Shown here: in pieces, positions 24,975 through 33,473 of the stretch | How the letters are laid out: every line of letters begins with the position of its first letter | Numbering within the stretch: the stretch's first letter is position 1 | From: Nitrospira sp. | Lineage (GTDB): Bacteria > Nitrospirota > Nitrospiria > Nitrospirales > Nitrospiraceae | Length of the DNA: 64,000 nt | NCBI GenBank assembly: GCA_024760525.1 | Contig: CP060499.1 | Coordinates: 3,369,501 to 3,433,500, forward strand | Direction of reading: 5' to 3' | The notes under the pieces: generated by a model | Told to the model about the DNA's origin: nothing | Databases searched by the model: none | The model's input: only the letters and a program-made list of their open reading frames with translations | Program-made: the position numbers and the translations under genes

Positions 24975-26352
24975 GACCTCCTTTTATAGCATACTTCTCC
25001 AATCGATACCGGAAGGATCTCGTGTTCAGTCGAAGCATCCGCGCGGCTTTCTTTTTGACCCATTTCGATCGCTCAAGAGCCTTCAGCAACAGATCTTTTT
25101 CGATCCCGTTGATGAGTCCTTCAAGATCCAATCCCTCGTCGGTCAAGTCCATCGGCATCGCATGTGCCTGTGACTGCGCCGCCGGGCGATGGAGCCATCC
25201 GCGCACATCTGCGTCGGTCACCGGTCCCTCCGCGGAGAACGCGACGACCCGTTCGATCAGATTTTCCAACTCGCGGACGTTGCCGCGCCATTCGTGTCCC
25301 AACAACACGTGCATCGCCTCCTGGCCGATCACGGGCTTGGGCTTGCCGCTCTCTTTCGAGAACCGCTCCAGAAAGTGATTGACCAGCAGCGGAATATCCC
25401 CCGTTCGCATGCGTAACGGCGGAAGTCGGATGGGGATGACATCCAAACGGTAGTAGAGATCTTCGCGAAACGAGCCGTCCGCGACTGCTTTTTCGAGATC
25501 CTTGTTGGTGGCTGCGACTATCCGCACATCGACTTTAATATCCTGATTGCCGCCCACCCGTCGAAATTCCCGCTCTTGGATGACACGCAGGAGCTTGACT
25601 TGAATCGTGGGAGTCGTATCGCCGATCTCGTCCAGAAAGATGGTTCCGCCGTTGGCAATCTCGAACAATCCCGCCTTATTGGCAATGGCACCCGTGAACG
25701 ACCCCTTCATGTGGCCGAACAGCTCGCTCTCCAACAGAGTTTCCGGCACCGCGCTGCAATTGACGGCGACAAACGGAAGAGCGCTTCTGACGCTGTTGTA
25801 ATGTATGGCGCGCGCGACCAACTCTTTTCCCGTTCCACTTTCACCGCAGATCAACACGTTGCTTTTCGAATCGGCGACTTTTCGGACCACGTCGAATACT
25901 TTTTGCATCGCCTCACTTTGGCCGACTAACTGCGCGAAGGACGATTGGCTCGCCATCTCGCGCTTGAGCAGCATGTTCTCGGTCGAGAGGCGCCGTTTTT
26001 CCAGCGCGTTGCGAATGATCAACTGGACTTCATCGACCTGAAAGGGCTTCGTCAGATAGTCATACGCGCCCTGCTTCATGGCTTCGACTGCAGAATCAGC
26101 GGTCGCAAAGGCCGTGATGATCAGCACCACCGTTTCAGGAGAGGTCGACTTCACCGCCTTGAGGATCTCCATTCCATCGACCTTCGGCATCCGCAAATCG
26201 GTGATCACCAGATCGAAGATTTCCTTGTGCAGGAGTTCGATCGCTTCTTCGCCATCCATGGCGCTGGTCACGGCATATCCCGCTCGTTTGAGCATGATGC
26301 TCAATACTTCGCGCAAGCTTTGCTCGTCATCAACGACTAGGATCTTTTCCAC
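24967..26352 (-). CDS. pilR: sigma54-dependent response regulator (PilR/NtrC type)
   Basis: A 461-residue activator. The receiver domain (1-120) has phosphoacceptor Asp52 in VITDLRMPKVDG. The AAA+ domain (about 140-370) has Walker A GESGTGKE and Walker B TIFLDEIGD. A C-terminal Fis-type helix-turn-helix contains KKKAARMLRLNTRSFRYRLEKY. The sigma54-contact loop reads GSFTGA instead of GAFTGA, a rare but tolerated variant. It starts with GTG and overlaps pilS by 16 bases. With pilC upstream it probably controls type IV pilus genes. Confidence 0.93.
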   Translation of the reverse strand: MEKILVVDDEQSLREVLSIMLKRAGYAVTSAMDGEEAIELLHKEIFDLVITDLRMPKVDGMEILKAVKSTSPETVVLIITAFATADSAVEAMKQGAYDYLTKPFQVDEVQLIIRNALEKRRLSTENMLLKREMASQSSFAQLVGQSEAMQKVFDVVRKVADSKSNVLICGESGTGKELVARAIHYNSVRSALPFVAVNCSAVPETLLESELFGHMKGSFTGAIANKAGLFEIANGGTIFLDEIGDTTPTIQVKLLRVIQEREFRRVGGNQDIKVDVRIVAATNKDLEKAVADGSFREDLYYRLDVIPIRLPPLRMRTGDIPLLVNHFLERFSKESGKPKPVIGQEAMHVLLGHEWRGNVRELENLIERVVAFSAEGPVTDADVRGWLHRPAAQSQAHAMPMDLTDEGLDLEGLINGIEKDLLLKALERSKWVKKKAARMLRLNTRSFRYRLEKYAIKGGRD

Positions 26353-28031
26353 GGCTCTCTACCCTCGTGCCACAGACGTACCCCTGAATCTGCCGTGCGA
26401 GGCAGGCAGACTCCGAATCGAGTGCCTTGACCTTCCTGACTTTCCACTTTGATCCACCCACCGTGAAGGTCGACGATACGATGGACCGCGGCCAATCCCA
26501 ACCCAGAACCTCGTTTTTTGGTGGTAAAGAACGGGAGAAAGATCTTATCGAGATTGTTCTTCGGAATGCCTTCCCCGGTATCATGGAAGGATACTTCGAC
26601 CACCTCCGCCTTGCGCCCCGCGACATCGATCTTTCTGCTTCCCGTCGTGATCGTCAGCTGTCCTCCCGTGGGCATCGCATCGAAGGCATTGACCGCCAAA
26701 TTCCAAAACACCTGCTTCATTTGATCCTGATCCACTTGCGCAGGCAAAGCCTCACTGCACGGAGCCGTCGCGATGGTGATGTTCGTTCTGGCTCGTGCTT
26801 CATGGTGTACCAGATCAAGGGTCTCGGCAAGGACTTTGTTTAAATCGTGCTCCGCCAAATTCAGCGCCGGAGGTCTCGCGTACTGAAGAAACTCGGTAAT
26901 GATCGTATCCAATCGAGTCGCTTCCCGAATGGCAATCTCCGTCAACCGCCGGCTGGTTTCATCGGCATGGAGATCCTTTCGAAGCATTTGCATGGCGCCG
27001 GCGAGCGCGCCCAACGGGTTTCGGATTTCGTGCGCCATGCCCGCCGACATCTCTCCAAGACCGGCCAGCCATTCTTTGCGCCGCATTTCTTCTTCCAGAT
27101 CACGGATCTGTGTGAGATCCTTGAACACTCCGACAAGGCCCGTCTTTTCCCCTCGTTCATGTAACGGCGCGAGCGTCATGCCGAGGATCAACCGATTGCC
27201 GTCGAACCGTTTGCACTCGACTTCAAAGCGCAAGTTGGCGGAGGCATCGTGCATGTGGTCGTCTTCTTGCTGGCTGGGATGCCAATTGAACACCTCCCGC
27301 CAGGGCCGCCCGTGAACTTGTTCAAAGCTGTAGCCCGTAGCTTCCTGCGCCGCAGGATTAAATGACGTGATCCGACCTTGTTCGTCGGTTGTAAACACAC
27401 CGCTGCTGATACTATGAACGATATTCTCATGGAACGCCTGAAGGCGGCTCAGCCCCTGTTCTTTCTCACGAAGCGATTGATCTGCCAGCCGTAGCTGATC
27501 CGCGAGCGCCCCGCTCAAAAACCCGACGACCAGGAACGCCAGACTGTACACACCAAACGCCTGGAGCGTTTCCGCAGCGCTCAGCCGAGAAGGCGGAAGC
27601 CAGCCCCATATCTCGGCAAGTCCATACAGCTGCATATTGGTCAACATTCCGAACAGGATGATGCAGAGGCTGGCCGTCAGGAGGCCCACACGGCGCCGCG
27701 GAACCAAACTGGCGACCGTCACACTGATGACATAGAGCACCGCGAAGGGACTTTCGATTCCTCCGGTTCTTGCGATCAATACCGTTTCCAGCATGAAATC
27801 GACGGCGATCTGAGTCCACGCAAACTGTACGAGCACTTCGGGGTCGGTAAGCTGGCGAACCACCAACGCGTAGAGAATGGTAACAGCATACGTAAAGATG
27901 ATCAGAGCATAGAAGGTTTCGACACGTTCGCCCTTCGTGACTTGGAACGCAAGGGATAATCCCAGGAGGAGCGTGACGAGAACGACTCGCCACCCCATTA
28001 ACCGGTAGATTCTGGTCTTGATATCCGCCAC
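26337..28031 (-). CDS. pilS: membrane sensor histidine kinase (PilS type)
   Basis: A 564-residue kinase. The N-terminal 185 residues contain about six hydrophobic segments (for example VVLVTLLLGLSLAFQV). A PAS domain follows at about 205-320 (VHSISSGVFTTDEQGRITSFN), then the HisKA box GEMSAGMAHEIRNPLGAL. The ATPase has the N box FWNLAVNAFDAMP, DTGEGIPKNNL and GSGLGLAAVHRIV. Membrane-PAS-HisKA is the PilS architecture, and the cognate pilR overlaps its end. The signal is unknown; in model PilS proteins pilin in the membrane is sensed. Confidence 0.92.
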   Translation of the reverse strand: MADIKTRIYRLMGWRVVLVTLLLGLSLAFQVTKGERVETFYALIIFTYAVTILYALVVRQLTDPEVLVQFAWTQIAVDFMLETVLIARTGGIESPFAVLYVISVTVASLVPRRRVGLLTASLCIILFGMLTNMQLYGLAEIWGWLPPSRLSAAETLQAFGVYSLAFLVVGFLSGALADQLRLADQSLREKEQGLSRLQAFHENIVHSISSGVFTTDEQGRITSFNPAAQEATGYSFEQVHGRPWREVFNWHPSQQEDDHMHDASANLRFEVECKRFDGNRLILGMTLAPLHERGEKTGLVGVFKDLTQIRDLEEEMRRKEWLAGLGEMSAGMAHEIRNPLGALAGAMQMLRKDLHADETSRRLTEIAIREATRLDTIITEFLQYARPPALNLAEHDLNKVLAETLDLVHHEARARTNITIATAPCSEALPAQVDQDQMKQVFWNLAVNAFDAMPTGGQLTITTGSRKIDVAGRKAEVVEVSFHDTGEGIPKNNLDKIFLPFFTTKKRGSGLGLAAVHRIVDLHGGWIKVESQEGQGTRFGVCLPRTADSGVRLWHEGREPWKRS

Positions 28032-28080
28032 GCAATAACACTCCGTCTAGCGAACAGCTTCCACCGTCACGGCTCCCGGG

Positions 28081-28227
28081 TCACTGTGACTGTGCATGAA
28101 GTTCCATCTGACAGAAGTATGTCTGGAAAGGAGATCGCTCGCTATTGAATCGATGCAGGAGTTCACCGAGAAGTCGGCGCAGCTTCATTGCCCGAACATG
28201 TGGGCAACGAAGCCGCCGTTTAAGCAT
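28081..28227 (-). CDS. possible small basic ORF between pilC and pilS
   Basis: A 48-codon frame (MLKRRLRCPHVRAMKLRRLL start) begins 11 bases after the pilC stop and ends 49 bases before pilS. It is Arg-rich at the N-terminus with three cysteines. There is no clear ribosome-binding site, so it may be chance; the spacing suits an operon member. The 207-base gap holds nothing else I recognise. Confidence 0.25.
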   Translation of the reverse strand: MLKRRLRCPHVRAMKLRRLLGELLHRFNSERSPFQTYFCQMELHAQSQ

Positions 28228-28238
28228 GAGTTGGGCGC

Positions 28239-29453
28239 TTAACCGATCGCGGACGCCATTGTAAAAATCGGGAGATACATCGCGACCACGATGAATCCGA
28301 CGGTGACGCCCAAGAACACCATCATCATCGGTTCCAAGAGTGCCGTGAGGTTCCCCACCGCTTCATCGACTTCGTCCTCGTAGAAATCCGCGATTTTTCC
28401 GAGCATGTTATCCAACGCACCCGTCGACTCTCCGACCGAGATCATGTGGGTCACCATCTTGGGAAACGTTCCGCTTTTCGCGAGAGGCTCGGAGATCGTC
28501 TTTCCTCCGCTGATGCTGATTTTTGCATCAAGCAATGCTCCTTCCACGACCTTGTTCCCGGAGGTCTTCGCGCAAATCGTCAAGGCTTCCAGCAGCGGGA
28601 CCCCGCTGGCCAACAGCGTTCCCAGTGTACGCGTAAATTTGGCCACGGATGCCTTTCTGACGAGGTCCCCGAACACGGGCAACTTCAGTATGAGCTTGTC
28701 GATGGCCAACCTGCCCTGCGGAGTCGCGTAATATTTCTTGACGGCGACCACAAGCGCCACGATGACGCCCAAAATGATGTACCAATTCCCCTGCGCGAAA
28801 TTACTCGCGTCGATGACAAGCTGCGTCGGTGCCGGCAGGGCCATCTTCCCGCCGGACATTTCCTTGAACATCTTTTCGAATACCGGGATAACCCAGATCA
28901 TCAAGACCGTGATCACGATCGCGGCGATCCCGACGATGGCCGCGGGATAGACCAATGCGCTCTTGATCTGCCCCTTCAACTTCATCGCCTTCTCGATGTG
29001 TTTGGAGAGACGGCCCAGAATCGTGTCCAGCAACCCTCCGACTTCACCGGCATGCACCATGTTGACATACAGGTCATCGAAGATCTTGGGGTGTTTGTGG
29101 AGCGCATCGGAAAACGTCGAGCCGCCCTCGACCATTCCTTTCACTTCCCCGACAGCTTTCCTCAGAGGCACGCTCTCCGACTGCGTCGAAAGAATCTCCA
29201 GACACTGGATAAGGGGTAATCCGGCATTGATCATGGTTCCGAATTGTCTGGTAAAGACAACCAGGTCCTTTTCGCTTACTCCGCTCCCCAGGCGAAGGCT
29301 GAAACCTTCCTTGGCAGCCTTTTCTTCGAGACTGGTCACCACGACGCTTTGTTTGCGCAGCTGTTCCACCGCTTCATCGCGTGACTTTGCGACAAGCTCC
29401 CCTTTTTTCACCGCTCCTGATTTACTCCGTCCGACATACGCAAACGTGGCCAT
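28239..29453 (-). CDS. pilC: type IV pilus inner-membrane platform protein PilC (GspF family)
   Basis: PilC is the inner-membrane platform that couples the PilB/PilT motors to the pilin fibre. The 404-residue protein has the N-terminal VVTSLEEKAAKEGF region. Two GspF repeats (about 68-191 and 271-393) contain FTRQFGTMINAGLPLIQCLE and FTRTLGTLLASGVPLLEALT, and there are three long hydrophobic segments near 170, 220 and 380. It lies upstream of pilS-pilR. No pilA, pilB or pilT is in the window. Confidence 0.96.
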   Translation of the reverse strand: MATFAYVGRSKSGAVKKGELVAKSRDEAVEQLRKQSVVVTSLEEKAAKEGFSLRLGSGVSEKDLVVFTRQFGTMINAGLPLIQCLEILSTQSESVPLRKAVGEVKGMVEGGSTFSDALHKHPKIFDDLYVNMVHAGEVGGLLDTILGRLSKHIEKAMKLKGQIKSALVYPAAIVGIAAIVITVLMIWVIPVFEKMFKEMSGGKMALPAPTQLVIDASNFAQGNWYIILGVIVALVVAVKKYYATPQGRLAIDKLILKLPVFGDLVRKASVAKFTRTLGTLLASGVPLLEALTICAKTSGNKVVEGALLDAKISISGGKTISEPLAKSGTFPKMVTHMISVGESTGALDNMLGKIADFYEDEVDEAVGNLTALLEPMMMVFLGVTVGFIVVAMYLPIFTMASAIG

Positions 29454-29515
29454 AGGTGTTCGTCCTGTTGTGGCTCTCTGAGCCGGTTGAAGAGGAAGGC
29501 TAGGACTACAAAACG

Positions 29516-29544
29516 AGTCTACTGGTGGGTCAAAAACCTGTCAA
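29516..29544 (-). promoter_or_regulatory. sigma70-type promoter of pilC
   Basis: Minus-strand TTGACA (29544-29539), 17 bases, then TAGACT (29521-29516). Initiation near 29509 gives a leader of about 55 bases before pilC. I saw no sigma54 -24/-12 signature here. Confidence 0.6.
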
Positions 29545-29600
29545 AAACTATTGCATTATTTACCGAAGCCGTTCGGCGCAGGATCTTTACGGTAAGCCCC

Positions 29601-30143
29601 TTAAGCAAGGGGGGGGGCGGTATTCGCGTCTCGATACCCTCGATAGAGATAGTGCAACCCTGAAGCCAGGGTGAACGCAACCATCACCACAAGAAGCGGG
29701 GTAAGCACACCGCGATCATGTTCTCGCCACGTCAAGAGGACGGTCAGGAGAACGTAGCTTAACTGCAACATCGTCGTTCCCTTGCCTAGGAACGTCGGTG
29801 CCACGTTGATCGGCGTACTGGTGACATGCGCGACCGCTGTCCCCAACAAGAGAATCAGGTCTCGACTGACCACGAGGATGACAAGCCATGACGGGATTAG
29901 ATGCAGGATTGCGAGCGAGATGAAGCTCGAGGTCAGCAGCACCTTGTCTGCAAGGGGATCCAGTAATGTCCCCAACCTCGTTCGCTGGTTCAGTTTGCGC
30001 GCAATATAACCGTCGATGGCATCCGTCAGTCCTGCGACAAGCAGCGTCAGAAGCGCCAACCCGTATGACCCGTAGGTCATAAACCCGATGTACACAGGGA
30101 CCAAGAGGATGCGAAGAATCGTGAGGCTATTGGGAATGTTCAT
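29601..30143 (-). CDS. pgsA: CDP-diacylglycerol-glycerol-3-phosphate 3-phosphatidyltransferase
   Basis: PgsA makes phosphatidylglycerol phosphate in the membrane. The 180-residue protein from the ATG at 30143 begins MNIPNSLTILRILLVPVYIG, the usual start; the frame extends 103 codons upstream without homology and beyond the promoter. It contains the CDP-alcohol motif DAIDGYIARKL followed by GTLLDPLAD, and several hydrophobic helices. The last codons contain a run of nine C residues (APPLA end) and form a hairpin over the stop. Confidence 0.95.
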   Translation of the reverse strand: MNIPNSLTILRILLVPVYIGFMTYGSYGLALLTLLVAGLTDAIDGYIARKLNQRTRLGTLLDPLADKVLLTSSFISLAILHLIPSWLVILVVSRDLILLLGTAVAHVTSTPINVAPTFLGKGTTMLQLSYVLLTVLLTWREHDRGVLTPLLVVMVAFTLASGLHYLYRGYRDANTAPPLA

Positions 30144-30185
30144 ACGGTGGGGGTTGGACCGGCCTCCGACTGGATGAGGGAAGGC

Positions 30186-30214
30186 ATCATAGTAAGCGAG
30201 GCTAAGCTTGTCAA
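30186..30214 (-). promoter_or_regulatory. strong sigma70-type promoter of pgsA
   Basis: Minus-strand TTGACA (30214-30209), exactly 17 bases, then TATGAT (30191-30186). Predicted initiation near 30179 gives a leader of about 36 bases and excludes the long upstream extension of the pgsA frame. Confidence 0.7.
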
Positions 30215-30218
30215 CGAG

Positions 30219-30248
30219 TTGCAGGCACGGAGGACGACCTTCTATAAT
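30219..30248 (+). promoter_or_regulatory. promoter of the 105-residue gene, divergent from pgsA
   Basis: A perfect TATAAT at 30243-30248 is preceded at 18 bases by TTGCAG (30219-30224). It leads into the gene at 30298 and is back-to-back with the pgsA promoter. Confidence 0.5.
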
Positions 30249-30297
30249 CGCCGGAGTTATCCTCGTCGTCCACTGTTTGCCGGAAGGATGAAGAAGT

Positions 30298-30615
30298 ATG
30301 AGTACGCTGCCGCTGATGTTCAAAAAAGAAGGATTGGTCGAGAAGCACCAAATCGAGGGAGTAGATCCGAGCGACCGGTATTTCAACCGCGCAATTTTGG
30401 TCAACCGGACATCGGCAGGATATTCGGCCAAGGTGATGTATGAAGCCCTCATTGTTGAGAGTCGGTCGCACTCTACCGTTGCGGCAGCGGTGAAGGAACT
30501 GGTCGAAAAGCTTCAGGATGTGGGATTCACGCGCATGAGAACACGCACCAATTTCAAGGGCACGCGTTATCTGGCAGAAAAAGAGACGTGGATTGACTAC
30601 CCGGATCGGCCTTGA
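30298..30615 (+). CDS. conserved-looking small protein of unknown function
   Basis: A 105-residue soluble alpha/beta protein (MSTLPLMFKKEGLVEKHQIEG; YNFGR-like motifs absent) with a helical stretch SRSHSTVAAAVKELVEKLQDVGF and a basic strand region TRMRTRTNFKGTRYLAEKETW. GGAAGGA upstream and a promoter at 30219-30248 support expression. Its last 19 bases overlap the end of the convergent serine hydrolase gene. I do not recognise a family. Confidence 0.75.
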   Translation: MSTLPLMFKKEGLVEKHQIEGVDPSDRYFNRAILVNRTSAGYSAKVMYEALIVESRSHSTVAAAVKELVEKLQDVGFTRMRTRTNFKGTRYLAEKETWIDYPDRP

Positions 30616-31748
30616 CCGACCCCGACGAACGCCTGATACACCAGGTCATGAATCACGGGTCGGAACTCCCGAATGGCTTCATTCCGGCTCGAAGGATGTA
30701 CGCGATTGGAGAGCAGCACGACCTCTAATTCCCGAACCGGATCGATCCAGATCGAAGTCCCCGTGTAGCCGAGATGGCCGAATGATCGATCGGCGAAGTA
30801 GCGCCCCGAAGATGACGGCACCGATACCGTATCCCATCCGAGCGCCCAACTCGATGTTCCTTCCTGTTTCTGGCGCCGTGTAAATTCCTGAACGATGCCC
30901 TGATCGAGAATAGCTGCCCGCCCGTGATAGGCCCGCAGCCATACACCCGTGATCCCCAGCACAGCGTCGGCGTTTCCGAATAACCCGGCATGACCAGCCT
31001 CGCCGCCCAGTGCGGCTGCATTCTGATCGTGCACTTCCCCGCATAGGAGATGACCTCGCCATGAGTCAACTTCTGTCGGCGCCACGCCGCTTCCATCCTC
31101 GCTTGCCTTCTCAAGAAACGCACGTAATCGTTCCGGCGCAACGAATTCAACCTGGACGCCGCCCAGAGGGCCCACAATGTGCTCACGAAAAAAGTCGTTC
31201 ATCGATTGCCGGCTGTGCCGTTCAACAATAAAGCCGAGCAACATGAAGCCGAGATCACTGTAGAGGCTGCGCGTGCCTTGTGCATACACGAGCGCTTCAG
31301 ATCGGATAAGACCGAGCATTGACTGCTTCGCTTGCTCCCTCTCGTGATGTGATGAAGGAACCTGTCCGTCCGGGGTGAGGCGTTCGTAGAATCCTCGCCA
31401 TCCCGGCAATCCGGAAGAATGTGTCAGCAAATGCCGAAGCGTGGCTGTGCCGATCGGGGCATCGGTGCAGTCGGGTAGATGGTCGGCCACGGTATCCTCA
31501 AGCCGGCAGCGGCCCGTCTGGATCAGTAAGGCAAGAGCCGTGACGGTCGCCAAGGGCTTGGTCAACGAGGCCAAATCATAGATGGTGGAAGCGTTCACGG
31601 GAGGCCCTAGCGGGGAAGTCGAAAGCCGTCCGGCAACGAAGCGAGAAACCGGCCGGTCTCCGCACCGCACTGCCAATACCGCCCCAGGGAACACGCCGCC
31701 GCTCACGGCCCGATCGAGGGCTGATTGAATGATCTGTAGCTCAGACAT
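30597..31748 (-). CDS. beta-lactamase-fold serine hydrolase
   Basis: A class C beta-lactamase/esterase-like protein (383 residues from the ATG at 31748; a longer frame reaches 31793). The nucleophile motif is SLTK in DLASLTKPLATV, the Tyr motif is YSDLG, and the third motif is HLGYTG in FGHLGYTGTSIW. No signal peptide is visible, so a cytoplasmic esterase, D-peptidase or amidase role is as likely as antibiotic hydrolysis. It follows divIVA in the same direction at the end of the cell-wall cluster, a possible link to peptidoglycan recycling (inference). Confidence 0.88.
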   Translation of the reverse strand: MSELQIIQSALDRAVSGGVFPGAVLAVRCGDRPVSRFVAGRLSTSPLGPPVNASTIYDLASLTKPLATVTALALLIQTGRCRLEDTVADHLPDCTDAPIGTATLRHLLTHSSGLPGWRGFYERLTPDGQVPSSHHEREQAKQSMLGLIRSEALVYAQGTRSLYSDLGFMLLGFIVERHSRQSMNDFFREHIVGPLGGVQVEFVAPERLRAFLEKASEDGSGVAPTEVDSWRGHLLCGEVHDQNAAALGGEAGHAGLFGNADAVLGITGVWLRAYHGRAAILDQGIVQEFTRRQKQEGTSSWALGWDTVSVPSSSGRYFADRSFGHLGYTGTSIWIDPVRELEVVLLSNRVHPSSRNEAIREFRPVIHDLVYQAFVGVGQGRSG

Positions 31749-31825
31749 GGGGATGATGGCCGACCCGAGAGGTGCACGAGAAATGAGCAGCACCGCCCAC
31801 TGGCGACACCATCAGCTATACAACA

Positions 31826-32338
31826 TCAACGGGTGGGACTCGACTCACCTTCCATCTTCTCTTCCTGCATGGCGCTATGGTCCTGATACGCCTCACTAGC
31901 CTCCACGTCCAACATTCGTTCGAACGTATGCAGCGTTGCGCGCATCCGCTCAACCATGAGCAACCGTTGCTTTTGCAGCATGGATAGATCGCGTTGCGTA
32001 GTGCCCAATTCGGCTCGTGCTTGTCGGAACAGCTCGCTCGCCTTCAATTCCGCTTCTTTCACAATCAATTCGGCGTCCCGCTGAGCACTTCGCTTGACGT
32101 CATCAGCCAGCGACTGAGCGGAGACCAAGGTGTTGGACAGCGTCGCCTCGGTCCGTTTCAGGTCAGAAACCTGTTGCTCGAGCGACACAATCCGGTCACG
32201 CAACGTCATATTATCGCGGTTTAGGGACTCGACCGTTTGCGCGATCTCCTCCAAAAAGCGGTTTACTTCTTCGCGATCATAGCCACGAAGTTTGACTTGA
32301 AAGACCATCTGCTGAATATCGAGCGGTGTGATCTTCAT
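31826..32338 (-). CDS. divIVA: DivIVA-domain cell-division/polarity protein
   Basis: A 170-residue coiled-coil protein starting MKITPLDIQQMVFQVKLRGYDREEVNRFLEEIAQ, the membrane-binding DivIVA N-terminus, followed by long heptad-rich helices (about 30-150) and an acidic tail. The ATG at 32338 is chosen because GGGGGA lies just upstream. Expected to mark curved membrane at division sites. The order yggT-divIVA after ftsZ is typical of dcw clusters that retain it. Confidence 0.92.
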   Translation of the reverse strand: MKITPLDIQQMVFQVKLRGYDREEVNRFLEEIAQTVESLNRDNMTLRDRIVSLEQQVSDLKRTEATLSNTLVSAQSLADDVKRSAQRDAELIVKEAELKASELFRQARAELGTTQRDLSMLQKQRLLMVERMRATLHTFERMLDVEASEAYQDHSAMQEEKMEGESSPTR

Positions 32339-32358
32339 GGCATCCCCCATTGGTTGAG

Positions 32359-32655
32359 TCAGTTCATCCGCAACGCAAAATCTTTAATCGACTGCACCAC
32401 CGCGATCTGCACAAACCAGATCCCCACGATGACGACCAGCGGCGACCAATCGATGCCCATCCCCCAACCCAGTCTCCGTCGGAGCGGAGCCAAGACCGGT
32501 TCCGTTGCGCGAGTCAGGAATTGGACGATCGGATTCCACGGGTCCGGATTTACCCAAGAGATGAGTGCCCGTGCAATCACGATCCAGCTATAGAACGTCA
32601 GCGCATAATCCAGCACGGTCGCAAAACCCAACAACGTATTTCCCAGCACGAACAT
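32359..32655 (-). CDS. yggT: YggT family membrane protein
   Basis: A 98-residue protein with two hydrophobic segments (about 1-25 and 65-90) around the conserved ARALISWVNPDPWNPIVQFLTRATEPVLAPLRR. The family is associated with cell-wall/division loci and osmotic tolerance. Its ATG overlaps the proC stop (TGATG). Confidence 0.93.
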   Translation of the reverse strand: MFVLGNTLLGFATVLDYALTFYSWIVIARALISWVNPDPWNPIVQFLTRATEPVLAPLRRRLGWGMGIDWSPLVVIVGIWFVQIAVVQSIKDFALRMN

Positions 32656-33473
32656 CAGCTTCCAAGCTCCTGAGAACGTTTCGTGGCAGCTTCAACGGCA
32701 TCGATCAACACAGCTCGAAGGCCGCCCTGCTCCAGTCGATGCAGGCCCGCGATGGTCGTTCCACCGGGAGAGGCAACCTGATCCTTGAGGCGAGCAGGAT
32801 GTTGCCCAGTCTCCAAGACCAACCGGGCGGCACCCAACACGGTTTGCGCTGCGAGCAGGCCGGCCGTATCCCTCGGCAACCCCATTTTTACCCCACCATC
32901 GGCCATGGCTTCTATCGCGAGAAACACGTATGCAGGTCCGCTTCCGCTTAACCCGGTCACCGCATCCATGAGACGCTCCTCGACAGAGACGACTCTGCCC
33001 ACTGATTCGAAGATCTGCCGGGCGCAGGCGATTCCGTCTTCACCCACTCCGGGCCCGATCGCCAACGCCGTCATCCCTTCCCCGACCATCGCCGGCGTAT
33101 TCGGCATGGCACGAACGACCCGGGTGTGCCGCCCACACGCGTCCATGATTCGGCTGATTCGCACGCCGGCAGCCACTGAAATCACGAGCCGCTTGGCCGA
33201 GACGGTGCCGACCCCCTTAAGGGCTTCTGCCATCATCTGCGGTTTGACGGCCAGGACGACGACGTCGCTCGAGCCAATGATGTCATGATTCGAGAGACCG
33301 ACCTGCACCCCGTATAGCTTCTTGAGGTGATCCAGCCGGGTTGCATCCGGATCAGCCACCTGGATCTGTTCAGACTTGTATACTTTGGCCGAGAGAACTC
33401 CACTAATCAACGCCTCCGCCATGCGACCGCCGCCGATAAAGCCAAGATGTCTTGCGGGAACCATCCTAGGCAT
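32655..33473 (-). CDS. proC: pyrroline-5-carboxylate reductase
   Basis: ProC performs the last step of proline synthesis. The 272-residue protein has the Rossmann motif GFIGGGRMAEALI, VVLAVKPQ, VRAMPNTPAMVGEGMTAL and the signature VTGLSGSGPAYVFLAIEAMADGGVK. The ATG at 33473 has a GGAG eight bases upstream and overlaps the yggS stop; another ATG (33464) follows it. A longer frame to 33539 runs into yggS. Its presence in a dcw-linked yggS-proC-yggT block is common. Confidence 0.96.
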   Translation of the reverse strand: MPRMVPARHLGFIGGGRMAEALISGVLSAKVYKSEQIQVADPDATRLDHLKKLYGVQVGLSNHDIIGSSDVVVLAVKPQMMAEALKGVGTVSAKRLVISVAAGVRISRIMDACGRHTRVVRAMPNTPAMVGEGMTALAIGPGVGEDGIACARQIFESVGRVVSVEERLMDAVTGLSGSGPAYVFLAIEAMADGGVKMGLPRDTAGLLAAQTVLGAARLVLETGQHPARLKDQVASPGGTTIAGLHRLEQGGLRAVLIDAVEAATKRSQELGS

